Source of the DNA: Hoplostethus atlanticus
Taxonomy: Eukaryota > Chordata > Actinopteri > Trachichthyiformes > Trachichthyidae
NCBI GenBank assembly: GCA_034670405.1
Contig: JAXDDX010000005.1
Span: 710,501 to 774,500 of the forward strand
DNA: 64,000 bases
Direction: 5' to 3'
Shown here: positions 48,496-58,992 of the stretch, piece by piece
How the letters are laid out: each line of letters starts with the position of its first letter
How positions within the stretch are numbered: position 1 is the stretch's first letter
Translations under genes and position numbers: made by a program
Notes under the pieces: generated by a model
The model's database searches: none
What the model was told of the DNA's origin: nothing
Seen by the model: only the letters and a program-made list of their open reading frames with translations

Positions 48496-51400
48496 AACAT
48501 AAAGTTGTATAATTTTATTTATTTATTAGTAGTAATTTTAAAGTTATTTATTAATTTTAACAAAATTTACATTTAAGCATTTATTAATACTACAAATTAT
48601 ACTTCTAGAATAATGTATATACTTCTGAAACAGGCTGTATATTCTCTATAGCAGTGGTTCTCAACCATGTGCCACCGTGACCCAAGAGGATGCAGGTTTT
48701 CATGCCAACACAACACCAGCTGAGCTACTCAATGAAACCAGCTGGTGCTGCACACTCTTGGGTCATGTCGGCCCATGGTAGAGAACCACTGCTCCATTGG
48801 ACACATCAGTCATTTACTTACTCTGTGACAGAGACAATGCAAACCTAATTTTTTGTTTCAACACAGAACAAGACATCTCTTGACAGTAACTGACCATTCC
48901 CATTGTTCTGCTCAGTTCAGTTGCCCAATTAAACTCTTTGCCTTTCCCCTGAAACCTCAGACGGGGTTGAATCTCCCTTTCGTTTTTTCTGACATGCAGT
49001 TTCTCTTACAAACACTAATTCACAAAGATCACAGAAGAAGCTAAGCAACAGTAAATACTCCTATTGGATATTTTAGCCCCAGACACTGGTCAATTATGGC
49101 TTTGCAACAAGAATGAAAAAAACAACAACCTCCAAACAGTGTAATAGCCTCCCCTCTCTCTCTGGGCAGCATCCAGTTCCACTTGGCTAAAGCAAAGCAG
49201 CCCCCTTACCCCGAAGCAGTAGTTTATTAATAGAGCCCATTGTGCTATAAAAGGAACACAGGGGCTATTGGTTATGGATCTGGGGGAAGACAGAGGAGAA
49301 GGACAACGTGTTGACAGGAAGCTTTTCATCCAGAGCAGTTCCTGAAGGGGAAACTGGAAGAGGCTTCTGATTCTAACCCTCTGTCTTCTAATGTGGTGGC
49401 CAAAACGAGGAGAGGAGGACATAACAGCTCTGGTTAAGACTTGTATGTCTGTTGTGTCGCAGACCACAGCTCTGCTCTCTACCTCGTCCATTAGAGGCCA
49501 CAACTATGTGTAATTACAGGAAGGAAAGACGAGCTGTTGACCAGCGAACATTCAAGATTGGGTCTGTCCTGAAGTTTTGGGGTTGGGGGAATGTGTGTGT
49601 GTGTGTGTGTGTATGTATGTGAAGGTACATTCAGAATAGTGGGCTCGGGGATTGCAAGAATCGAGTGGGAAGAAGGGATGGATTGAGTACGGGACGAGGG
49701 GGTATGCAAGTTTGTGTGGTGAGAGGCAGTTTAGACAGGGGACAGATCGTAAACACAAGGAGCATTGTGGTTGAAATCTAGAAAGACAAGACACTTGGTT
49801 GTTTTGAGCTTTCTTTTTGTGCGCATGAAAAGGATTTATCTGCGACAACAGAGTCCAAATATATCCCCAATCAACTGTATGGCCACTGTGGTTCCTTTAT
49901 GGCAGCTGAAATCAAAACAAACTTTGTGACCAGATATCTAAACACCAAACAGTTAGAGCAAAAAATTCTCTCTGGGGGAGTCAATTACACCCAACGTTTA
50001 CTCTGTTTATTCAGATCACCACTAGTTGCTACCAAAGTGGAGATTTTTCTTCCAGGGATTCACATAAAACAACACAGATTACAGATGTACAGATAACAAA
50101 TACAGTAGGAACGTCAACAATACGGTACATGTACATGTGGTTCTGTGTAGCTCAGTGGGTACCCATTTCCCCTGGGGCCACCCATACTGAAACAAACACT
50201 TGCGTTACGTGAAGACACTTGGGATCCAAGCCAATTACGAGTACATGACATGACGCATGAGGTATGGTAGGGACATGGACAGTATAAGATGAATTATGAA
50301 TGGTTTTTTTCAAGTTGTTGATGCAGCCAAACATTTTGACTCAGTTGATTCAGTTTACTGGAACCTACAAACTGTTATCAAACATTAAGGGAGTTGCTTC
50401 TTTGACAGCTGTTTTGAGCTTTTTTTTGTCTTCCGCCATATAAAAAGCTTTCTCTGAACGGGATGATATGGACAAGATGTCCAAGCGTGGGCACTGACTG
50501 ATGAGCTGATACAGAATAACAGGCACAGTGATGTATGTGACAGGCTCTGCCCATGATGAAGTGGTGACTGTCACACTCACACTGGCACAGGCAAACATGG
50601 CTAACCAAGACAATGACAGACGCAGACCACACACAGATACAAGGACACAAAAGCACATACCCTTCTCATCCACCCACACAAACACACGCACACACAGAGA
50701 GACACATGCATAAACGTCTCCATACACACACACACAGATACATAACAAACTTGGGGCCAAAAACCTGCTCTCTGTTAGGGCCCCTATCTAAATGAGGTGT
50801 AATTATGGCCCAACCTGACATGTTGGAATGGGAGCTGTGTCTCAGCAGCTGCCAAGCTGGCTTCCTGCTCCCCTGAAATGTGCCTGGATTCCCCTGGATC
50901 ATGTCTTCATGTTGGCTCACAGATACCAGAATGTGGCGTGAGGGAATGTTAAGTAAGTGTCTCTCTCTCTCTTTACTAAATGGAGGCATAAAAAGCCCAT
51001 TATGGGAGACGAGAGTCAGGCTCCGTCGTTTGCAGTGGTATGAGCTGGTTGGTGATGACATAATACGACTCTGGGAAAAGTGCATTGTGAAATGAGGGGA
51101 ACTTCAGTGAATCAATCCTGCTGATCGGCAGTCATCTCTGTCGTGAACACAAAAACACTATGAATGAAGTAGTCGACAAGATCTGCTTTGGTTTTGAAGA
51201 TGGGCTCTTAGTGTCTCTGGCCCTGGTGGTGTATTATGTGTTATGTAGTGAATTTAAGTAATGCATTATGGGTTGCGTAGAAAGGTTAGGTCTGTTGCGG
51301 GTAGTGTAGTTTTGCACCTGGCATGAAAGGAGAGGTGCTAGGTGAGATCAGCCTTAGTTTTTAAGGGTGGTTACTGGTGGTGAATTATAGGTACTATAGT

Positions 51401-54400
51401 GCACCGGATGGCCCCAGTGCATTATGGGTAAAGTAGTACTGTGTTCGGTCGGGTACTGTATTATTTCTACCTGGCCTGGAAGGTGAGGTGGTGGGTGAGG
51501 TCAGCCTCGGTGTTCAACAGGGGCTCCTGGTGGCCCTGGCCCCGTATCAGCTGGCTCTCCCTCAGTCCCAGACTCCTCTTCTCTATGTTGATGATGACTG
51601 GATCTGGCAAGTGGCTCCTCATCACAAACAACGGGCTGAAGACCACCTGAGACATGTACAGAACAACCATAAGAGACAAACACTGTGACAGCCCCACTTT
51701 ATGATTCAGGCTGATTAAGACGTGCATATTTCTACATGAAATCCTTCCTAGGGCAGCTTTAAGGCTTAGTGGGCATCTCAGGTTTCAGAATGCTGGGGTA
51801 ATCAATAACACATTGCTCTCATTACCTAGAGGAAGCTGGAGAAACCTACACGTAATTATAGACTAAAGTGAATTTAGACACTGTGGGTGTTAATCTCAGT
51901 TAATCTGGTGGTGCAACACCCAAAAATAACAACACATTTCAAAACAAAACCCCAACTTGATGTCAGAATGTGGAAATAAACATTCAATAAACTTGATGAA
52001 CTGATATGTTACAACACATCCTGGTATGTGTGTGCACGTGTGTGTGTTTTCAGGACACTCACCACCCTCTGTTGCATGTGAGAATCTGGTTCAATAGTGA
52101 TGAGGGTGCACCACACATAGAGCAATGAGCCACTGGAGCAAGGCACCTGAGAGGAGAAAAAACTGTCCGTTAGTGTCTGATCGCTTATCAATAAAACTTC
52201 TCTGACAAACAATGTGGAACCAAAATCATTTAAAATGCGATATGGTGGGATGGCTTTTGAACACCTGAGCCATTCTTGGGAGGTGGTGTTATGTTTTCAA
52301 TGTCAATCACATCTTAACATCACTTTGAAAAGATCCGATCAATATCATTCACATGCTTGTGTCCATGAACAAAATATGGATATCTGATGATGAAAATGCC
52401 CTCACTGGCTTTCAGTTACTGACATGATGTTTATAGCCTCCATCAGAAACGCATTATCATGTTTTGTCCCCAGAAAACTCAAGTTTCTTGGCTTTGTCCA
52501 GTAGTTAAAACTTAAATCTCCCCAAAGCCCTTGATTCTCCAACGCAATATCACGGCTGAGGCGACTGACAATTTAACTGTCGGATAATAGGCTATTAAAG
52601 GCAGTTAAAACTCTGCAAGATTTAAAAGCTGAGAATGTGCCCCCTGAAGGCTGAATGCTCTTAATGTGTCACTGGTGTTCGTCCCCTTTACCCCTCACTC
52701 CTCGTTAAAGCCTCGGGATGCCAAGGCACGTTACAAGTGGTCTAGTTTATGACAGACTGGGGACTTCATTTACTGGTGGGGACAGCGGAGTGGAGCGAAG
52801 AGACACAGCGAACATTCGGTTTTAATGCACTGGCCCTCACAGAACAGCACATTTTTCTGGATGAGGGAGTGAAACATTGGCAAACATCAGACTGGGAGAA
52901 ACTGTGGAGGCCCGATCCACCAAAAACACCCACTACTGGGATAGGAAGGTCATGACAACCGCCTGCGCTTTATCAAAAGTAAAGTAAAATAAGGAGAAAA
53001 AGAGATACTGAAAGGTAGGGAGGGAGAAGGAGAGATAAGATGAAGAGTTAGTAAAGATGGACGACTGATAGGGAGAAGCAAGAGAGAGAGGAGGAAAGAG
53101 ACAGAGACAGATAGGGTGAGAGAATGAGAGAGTGGAGGAGGTGGTGGACACGCTGGACATCAGAGAACGAAGCAGATATATGGAGGAGAGGAGTTAGCTA
53201 CAGTAAACCTTGACATAGATGAGTGAGGCAGTGTGTGGGCGAGAGGGGAACAGGAATGGGGGAGACGAGAGAGTGAAAAAGAAAGAGACAGACAAAGATA
53301 GAGAGATCTGAGGACTCAGCTACTAGTCCAGGCAGCTCTCTCATTTGGAGCCAACCCTCCATATGTGTAATGAATGGCCGATCCAGGCAGAGGAGATAAG
53401 TGAAGTGAAGTCAGAGATGTTCAGACCGACACACGGAAGCTGCAGCAGCAGGACGGCTAGCTGCTTACAACATGGGACAGATAAAGAAAGAGACCCCTGA
53501 GGAGACAAAGGGATAGAGGAAAAGATGGACAGACAGAGAACAAGAGCAAGAACAACGGAGGGAGTGAGAGTCTGGCGCTACAACAGCAGCGTGAAAGTGC
53601 CTTCAAAGCCTGTCCCCGTGCCCACATATCAGCTAGTGTTTCCTGCCTATGGTTAGTGTTGTTATGAGAGCGCATAAACTGTAGTTTCTGCCTCTCAACA
53701 TCTCCGGGTTATGGGTTGGAGACTGGAGGGACTTTGAAGGCCTATCTGAGGGGAAGATCTCAATCCGCTCTCTAACCGGAGCAGCAGAAGCTCTGCCACT
53801 GCGGCCACCCAGGAGAGCGGAGAGGAGAGAGAGAGAGGATCCGGGCGCAGTTGGTGGTCCAGTCATCAGCTCCAAACATAGACACTGTGTGTGGATGGAG
53901 TAGCGGTCGCTGATGGAAGTGGTTGTGTGTGTGTGTGTGCAATATGTGTGTCTATCTGTTTGTCTGCTGTTTGACAACGTGCTGTCGTTCCACGCACCGT
54001 CGAGCTGCTGCTGCTGCTGTCTGTGCAAGTCCTTCCCTCTGTCTGCCTGCCTGTCTTGCTCACGTATGAGTTTGGTAAAAGAGTGTGGTTAGGCTACAGA
54101 CACCCTACGGGACTTAATGGATGGCTTGTAGTGAGGTGCTGGCAGTTCAACCACACAGCAAGAGACATTTCCAAAAAGACAGCTGAATGGATGCTCGGTC
54201 CGGGGAACTAAAGCTTGATGAAGAAGCTTGCTCCAAAACGCCAGTAAACATGATTGAAGGGATCAAGTTGCCATCCTGAATATTTTCCCCCCCACATTTC
54301 TATTAGCTTAATGAATGGCAGATTCTTTTCTTCTTGTGTCGTAGCAAAGAACACACACGCATTTGGGGAACACACAATACCCAAGTTCTCACTTCACACG

Positions 54401-55335
54401 ACTCTCATTGGCTATTGCTGGTCTCTGTACAGCTCAAACTATAGGAGAACGTCATGATTTGAGTTGTAAAACTCAAATATGTTTGAAATAAACGTGATGG
54501 TAGTAACTGGATCGTGGCTGTGATGTGGTGTGTCCCCAGCTTCAGTCCCAGTTCAAGCATGTTACCATACCTGTACCACAGAGCTGCTGCTGCCCTTGTC
54601 CCTCCTCTCCAGCTGGACATCCTGGGACCAGTCCTCGTCTCCCCGGGCCCTCACGCACAGCTCCGTCATCTCAGCGTCCTCCAGGACGTAGGAGGGCAGC
54701 TTGGCCCCGGCCTCCAGGCAGTCACAGTGCTCCTTAACCACCGTCTGCCCGTCTGGCCCCACATAGTGCTGCACCACCCGCAGCTCGATGTCCTGGGCCA
54801 GGTAGCTGCACATCACCTGCCGCCCACAGATGATTATCTGGAGGGGGAGGTTGGAGGGGAGGAAGATTAGAATTAGAAGCAATGTTATGAAGATTAGAAG
54901 CAATATTATGGTACGGTTAGGTGTTTGGTCTGGGTTCACACCAAGCCAGGGTTGTCCCACGGGCTGTCACTTTATAATGTCATCAAAAGCAGCCAGGGTT
55001 TAGACTCTGAGTTTGACATGACACTCCAGCAAGACAGGTTAAGCTCTGAACTTTCACATTAAGCGCACGTTAAAATCTCTAGTTAGGGAAGGTATTACAT
55101 ATTTTGACCTATGATGGGAAATCCTCCCTCAAACTTCCGACACTTAAAAGTTAGTGGTGCAGCAATACGCATCATATCTGCAGGCTCAGCTCTCCCCGCT
55201 ACCCTAAATGAGTCCCAGGGCCTGTCGACTCTGTAGCTTCCCTACTGCTGTCTCTGTTCTTATCAAAGGCCTACGCTACAAAGCCTGACTGCTTCCTCAT
55301 TGTCTGATGGTTTTCTAAGGTCACTGTCTATCACT

Positions 55336-55372
<37 letters not shown>

Positions 55373-55501
55373 AACCAGGCTTCTGGCAGTTAGATGGCTT
55401 TTCCGTCCTTTTACATTCATGAACCACACATACACACCCAAAAAACATGTGTGTATGGTCACAGATGCGCGCACACACACACACGCACACACACACACAC
55501 G

Positions 55502-55546
<45 letters not shown>

Positions 55547-57833
55547 CCAAGCCACACCCACTAGGGAACTCTCATGTGGGGCTGACACATCTAATTGAGC
55601 TCAGTATTGATTGTTTCAACCCCCCCTCTTTGTGTGTGTGTGTGTGTGTTCTGCAGATCAGTGACACTGATAATGATCTTGGGGAGAGAGATCTTGGCCC
55701 CTAATGAGGGAAGCTCCTACTCAATCATTTTTTTATATCCATTCACAGGACCACACTCACGTAACATACAAAGGCAACACCGATAGACACTTTCATTCCC
55801 TTCCTGTCTGTCTTGCTCTTCCTCACGTCCTTTACGTGCTGACACACAGATGTGTACAAAAAGAGAGAGAAGAGAGAAGAGCTTGAAAGAGATAGAAAGA
55901 GCGCCCAAAAGAGGGACAGAAAAAATAGGATGAAAGAGATAAAGAGCCCACAAGAGGGAGGAAGATAGACAGGGAGGAAATGAGAGAGAAATGAAGAGAA
56001 CACAGAGACAAAACTGAAGTCGATGCTGATCATAACAGAATCTCCTCTACATCTGTATAGATGATTGCACATGCAGCCTTCTCCTTCAACGATGGCGACA
56101 CAAATCCTCTGTCTTCAGTCCCATCCGCTCATAGGCAGTAATGCAAGCTCGATGTGAAGAGTGTGTGTGCGTGCAGACAGCATGCACATGTATATTTATA
56201 CGAGGGGGATTTTTCAACAGCCATCGACATAAGGCAGCAACATGAACAATAAAGAGGCGATCATAATAAAACCCAAGAAGATAGCTAGACAGAGAGGGAG
56301 AGTACAGTAGTGTGTCACATTGAGATAATGACCCGCCCCGAAAACACAACAAGATGAGGTATGCTCACGCAGGCGCGAGCCAACTTCCTCTGTAGTGGAA
56401 GCCGCTGCCCCAGTCTGAGGCTTTGTGTTGTGAATTGGATGTGACCAACGTTCATACCCTATCATTGGACCCAATGGGAACAAGATGTAAGCCGAGTCTG
56501 GGACAGATGGAGGGAGGAATGCGAGCGGCCGAGTCTGTTTTGTCTGGAGGACGAGGGGGAGACGTTTGTGACACTTGACATTGTTTACATAAAGTGTCAC
56601 CGCACTCATCTGATGGCGTCTCTGCCTTTTCAGGAATAAAGCAGCTCTGCGTTGTTTTTGTGGGAAAATTCAAACATGATTCACCACAATTCTTTCCACT
56701 GGTGTAAAGAAGCAAATGTGGCTGGTTTATGTAAGGTTGTTCGTTAATACAGATCATCCGTGCTCTAAGACAACACAATCCCTGTTCTTCTTTGTGAAAA
56801 GGGGGGGGGGGGGGGGGGATTATTTTTTGGACGGCTTTATGGTTATGAGCTTTTGTTTTAGTGCTATGAAACGGATTACAAGACTGAACAGATCAGAATC
56901 TGTTGTTAGATGAGTAACTACATCATAACATATTATAGATGGAAGATTAAAGAAGATTAAAAAGCTGGGGCCTCCACAGTGACAGACAACACACAGTGGC
57001 TGTCAGAACAGGCATGAGGCAGAAACCTACTTTCTCTGTACAACACTGTGCTACTCTCACCCGTCTGAAGTTAAGGCGAGGAGCATCAGTGATGTGCCTA
57101 CACTATGCATCAATGTGGATTAAGTTGGCTCTCTTCAATCCCAACTCACTTCAACTATCATTAGAGCCACAATAAATCCTGGCACCGCCACCTTCATCCC
57201 ATATTGGTGATAAAAGTCAGGAGAAAGGGGAGGGAACTTGTAACTTGATGTAAAGGCCTACTGTCTACAGTACTGTCGGTCATTGTCATCACGAGTTAAT
57301 GGTGATGCTAGCTTTATTTCTGAACATTATTTGGGTGATGCTTTACTTGAAGAGCTGCTCATAAGGCATTATCAGCCATGGGATGCACACTATCAGCACA
57401 TTGTGAGTGCATGGTGATTATTATAATCTGAGCATGATATAATAAACACAATATGGAAAACAATTAGAGGTTTGAATACAACTGGGTATAGACTGAATCA
57501 CTATATCAAATGGTGACAGACAGTAGCACTAAACAAGAGTTTATCTATGCTTCTAATGGGCTTCTAATGTGTTTGTAATTCACCACAATGCACTTGCAAG
57601 TAAAGTGCTTTTTCAATTTTCTCAATGTTTAAGTTTTCTGTGATTAGCTATGTGAACCTGAGCAAAAATTACTGTACCTGTTTCTGGACTCCGTTGAGCT
57701 GCATGACCTTGATGATGAGCGAGGCAGTGCGTCCTTTGTATTGGATGGTCCTGAGCAGAGTCCCCACGTTGTCCACGCTGAAGGCCTCTGACCAGCGCCA
57801 GTTCCCCCAACCCTCGATGCAGATGTGTAGCAG
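27477..57833 (-). CDS. vps13b: vps13b (COH1), C-terminal 22 exons (5' partial)
   Basis: Bridge-like lipid transfer protein of the Golgi; loss causes Cohen syndrome. Minus-strand exons, 5' to 3': 57678-57833, 54571-54837, 52063-52146, 51471-51646, 48166-48336, 44983-45190, 43614-43802, 42946-43092, 40629-40915, 39883-40010, 39347-39544, 38064-38182, 36925-37375, 36300-36464, 35929-36157, 33698-33874, 32951-33121, 31997-32173, 30077-30179, 28482-28650, 28078-28158, 27477-27725. They encode about the last 1366 of some 4000 residues. Clear blocks: [19 protein letters not shown] (adaptor-binding region), [72 protein letters not shown] (ATG2-C-like amphipathic part) and the PH-like end [16 protein letters not shown]. 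All phases agree except exon 39347-39544, which is one base too long. The first two thirds of the gene lie beyond the right edge. Confidence 0.95.
28268..28472. mobile_element. Hairpin-forming hAT-type MITE with target duplication
   Basis: Two arms of about 90 bp are near-perfect inverted copies (CAGGGGTGGGCAATCATG at the left; CAGCGATGGGCAATCATG read inward from the right), with a short central loop. The exact 8-bp duplication GTTTAATA lies at 28260-28267 and 28473-28480. It sits in the vps13b intron directly after the exon 28482-28650 donor; the right duplication includes the T of the donor GT. Confidence 0.92.
28651..30076 (-). other. vps13b intron, no exon seen
   Basis: 1.4-kb intron. 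Phase of the flanking exons (two bases left, one base taken; Trp-Lys-Met across the junction) shows no exon is missing here. Only a T-rich run near 29860-29892 stands out. Confidence 0.6.
32897..32948. repeat. (GT)26 microsatellite abutting a vps13b splice donor
   Basis: 52 bp of pure GT on the plus strand, read as CA on the transcript strand. The vps13b exon 32951-33121 ends at 32951, and the donor GT occupies 32950-32949, so the CA array starts at intron position +3. Confidence 0.93.
34918..34967. repeat. (AC)n microsatellite
   Basis: 25 AC units in the vps13b intron between exons 33698-33874 and 35929-36157. Confidence 0.93.
36686..36790 (+). repeat. Retroposon-tail-like repeat (diverged)
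   Basis: AGACTTTAATGCCTGCAGG, then GAATTGGGTTGTGGCTGCAG and CAGGTACTAGGACACAGC. Diverged relative of the copies at 19045 and 23279. Confidence 0.4.
38833..38868. repeat. (ATT)n microsatellite
   Basis: Imperfect ATT trinucleotide repeat in a vps13b intron, just after an eight-base G run near 38805. Confidence 0.8.
40349..40460 (+). repeat. Polypurine (GA-rich) tract
   Basis: Almost pyrimidine-free plus strand in the vps13b intron next to exon 40629-40915. Confidence 0.75.
40920..41335 (+). repeat. Long polypurine tract in vps13b intron
   Basis: About 415 bp in which the plus strand is overwhelmingly A and G (GGAGAA/GAGGAAAGG-type motifs). In the transcript it is a long pyrimidine tract ending at the acceptor of exon 40629-40915 (AG at 40917-40916). 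Confidence 0.85.
41799..41835. repeat. (GA)n followed by 21-base G run
   Basis: About eight GA units, then 21 consecutive G. Reading length in such a run is uncertain. Confidence 0.85.
42032..42056. repeat. (AC)n microsatellite
   Basis: About twelve AC units in a vps13b intron. Confidence 0.85.
43430..43568. mobile_element. Short non-autonomous DNA element with terminal inverted repeats
   Basis: The left end CAGGGCTCCCACTG and the inverted right end CAGGGTTCCCACTG differ at one base of 14. The 139-bp interior has no coding capacity and contains GACTTTCCCTGTCTGGAAT, shared with 23785-23825. The CAGGG termini suggest hAT type, but flanking octamers do not match, so the insertion is old or the class uncertain. 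In the vps13b intron between exons 42946-43092 and 43614-43802. Confidence 0.7.
43805..43925 (+). repeat. GA-rich low-complexity tract
   Basis: Purine-rich plus strand (GGAGAGAGGGAGAGAG type); gives a pyrimidine tract before the acceptor of vps13b exon 43614-43802. Confidence 0.7.
44752..44880 (+). mobile_element. tRNA-derived SINE-like copy
   Basis: TTGGCTGAGTCGCGTACC (degenerate A-box) and GGGGTTCGAATCCAGCCC (B-box GGTTCGAATCC), 30-odd bases apart, followed by a pyrimidine-rich body. Typical of fish tRNA-derived SINEs. No clear poly(A) tail or target duplication. Confidence 0.55.
45290..45455 (-). mobile_element. tRNA-like SINE-type repeat
   Basis: On the minus strand, GGTGCTCAACAGGTAGAGG resembles an A-box region and GGGGTTTGATTCCCAC a B-box. 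Downstream, on the plus strand, TTTGGTGGACGCTTTTAC and AAAGTCCCTTACAGC match a widespread teleost repeat. No tail recognised. Confidence 0.6.
46191..46223. repeat. (GT)n microsatellite
   Basis: About sixteen GT units, vps13b intron. Confidence 0.9.
46403..46435. repeat. (AC)n microsatellite
   Basis: About sixteen AC units, opposite in strand sense to the GT tract 180 bp away. Confidence 0.9.
47797..47890 (+). mobile_element. SINE-like fragment
   Basis: GTGTCATGGTGGCTTGGCAG, then GTGAGTTTGAATCTGGATCA (B-box-like GTTTGAATC) and a CT-rich body similar in layout to 44752-44880. Diverged. Confidence 0.4.
48428..48637. mobile_element. Mariner-like MITE with internal (AAT)n
   Basis: The left end CCAGGGTGTTTCAAAAGTA and the inverted right end CAGCCTGTTTCAGAAGTATA are similar but imperfect. 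Both are flanked by TA (48426-48427 and 48638-48639). The interior is AT-rich and holds (AAT)n at 48461-48493. Non-coding. Confidence 0.55.
48461..48493. repeat. (AAT)n microsatellite
   Basis: Eleven AAT units inside the mariner-like MITE. Confidence 0.9.
48652..48791. mobile_element. hAT-type MITE (CAGTGGTTCTC ends)
   Basis: The left end CAGTGGTTCTCAACCATG and the inverted right end CAGTGGTTCTCTACCATG form an 18-bp terminal repeat with one mismatch. Flanking octamers CTCTATAG and CTCCATTG agree at six of eight positions, consistent with an old 8-bp duplication. 140 bp, non-coding, 14 bp from the neighbouring MITE. Confidence 0.8.
49592..49612. repeat. (GT)n microsatellite
   Basis: About ten GT units, vps13b intron. 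Confidence 0.8.
50144..50240 (+). mobile_element. Possible tRNA-like SINE remnant
   Basis: CTGTGTAGCTCAGTGGGTA resembles a tRNA A-box, and CTTGGGATCCAAGCC is a weak B-box. Short and diverged; could be chance. Confidence 0.3.
52980..53310 (+). repeat. GA-rich low-complexity region
   Basis: Purine-dominated plus strand over most of this stretch in a vps13b intron. No open frame of interest. Confidence 0.65.
55339..55365. repeat. (AC)n microsatellite
   Basis: About thirteen AC units. Confidence 0.88.
55471..55545. repeat. Interrupted (AC)n microsatellite
   Basis: 75 bp of AC with a few GC interruptions, 105 bp right of the preceding AC tract. Confidence 0.9.
55855..56010 (+). repeat. GA-rich low-complexity region
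   Basis: Purine-rich plus strand (AAAGAGAGAGAAGAGAG type), vps13b intron. Confidence 0.65.
56801..56818. repeat. 18-base G run
   Basis: Uninterrupted G homopolymer in a vps13b intron; exact length is unreliable in sequence data. Confidence 0.85.
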
Positions 57834-57853
57834 CTGCAGGACGGGACAGAGTA

Positions 57854-57855
<2 letters not shown>

Positions 57856-57898
<43 letters not shown>

Positions 57899-57910
57899 CA
57901 CACACACACA
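57856..57910. repeat. (AC)n microsatellite upstream of a vps13b acceptor
   Basis: About 27 AC units; on the transcript strand a (GT)n tract about 20 bases before the acceptor of exon 57678-57833. Confidence 0.92.
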
Positions 57911-58139
57911 GAAGAGACCAGACATCAGAGGTTAGTCTCCTTGCCCTTTATTTATCCCAGAGCAAAAGGCAAGTAAACAACAAGAGCCTTTGTTTTGAAG
58001 ATTTTGGTCGGGGAGAGAAGATCAACAAAGTTCCTGTTTACTGGTGCTGAACAGGCCTGCTGCTGCTGGAAGTAGAGATGGAAGGTCGCACACAATAAAC
58101 TGGCTGGTGGAAAACAGCTGATGTGGAAGCTCATTATGG

Positions 58140-58161
58140 TTGTGTGTGTGTGTGTGTGTGT
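58140..58161. repeat. (TG)n microsatellite
   Basis: Eleven TG units. Confidence 0.85.
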
Positions 58162-58938
58162 CTGGATGCGGCAAACCCTGTTCTCTACACGTCTAAATAA
58201 GAGGCAGATAGTTTGGCTCTCGACCGTTTCAGCTTCACATCCATCACTCCAGAGCAGAGCACATCAATGTGTGTGGTTGGGGTTAGACACAGGGACTCAG
58301 GAGGAAAGCACTGAACAGACGCTGCTCAATCTTTCGACATATAAATAACTACACAGTGGTAGCCATTGTAGAAATTGCAGGATTTTACAAACAAGTCCTT
58401 GTAGGGAGGGAGGGGCAACCAGCGCAGCAAATATGTGAAACGTGGACTTCTATGAAAGCTACATCTGTACATGTAGCCACAGTCCATGATACAATCTGAG
58501 GTTTTGGGGATTCAGCCTGGAGGTGTAATTTAGCTGCCATCTGCATTAATCTGCAATCTCGGTTTGTTAAACACTGGTCTTCAAAAATGCTCCTCAAGGT
58601 GCATACCAGTCGTACCATTGTGGCTTCACCCTTTGTTAAATGACCACCCGTCCCCATCCCAAACCTAAAAAGGCATGAAAACCATAAAAGCACTCTTAAG
58701 AAATGTACTACAAGAGGCAAGTAGGCTGGTCAACTGTCTATCTGTGCATACAGCACATGTGTGCTGCAGTGAGGTCATTCACAGAATATCTATCCACGTC
58801 TCACCGCAGGATGCTGAGCGCTACATGAGTAGGAAATTCGTTTGTCAAACAATGTGAGCGTTGTCATGGGATTATGGTCACAATACGGGAGCAGAACCGT
58901 AAATACGTAGGCAGATCTAAAGCTTTCTCCCCTCCAGA

Positions 58939-58992
58939 GGCAGCAAGGCTGACCTTCCACCTGACTGAACTCTGTGTGTCAGCCTTGCTGCC
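58939..58992. repeat. Perfect 15-bp inverted repeat (hairpin)
   Basis: GGCAGCAAGGCTGAC at 58939-58953 and its exact reverse complement GTCAGCCTTGCTGCC at 58978-58992, with a 24-base loop. Intronic in vps13b. Confidence 0.85.

Noticed and set aside
58939..58992. microRNA precursor
   Set aside because: A 15-bp stem is shorter than a usual pre-miRNA, and flanking bases do not extend the pairing.
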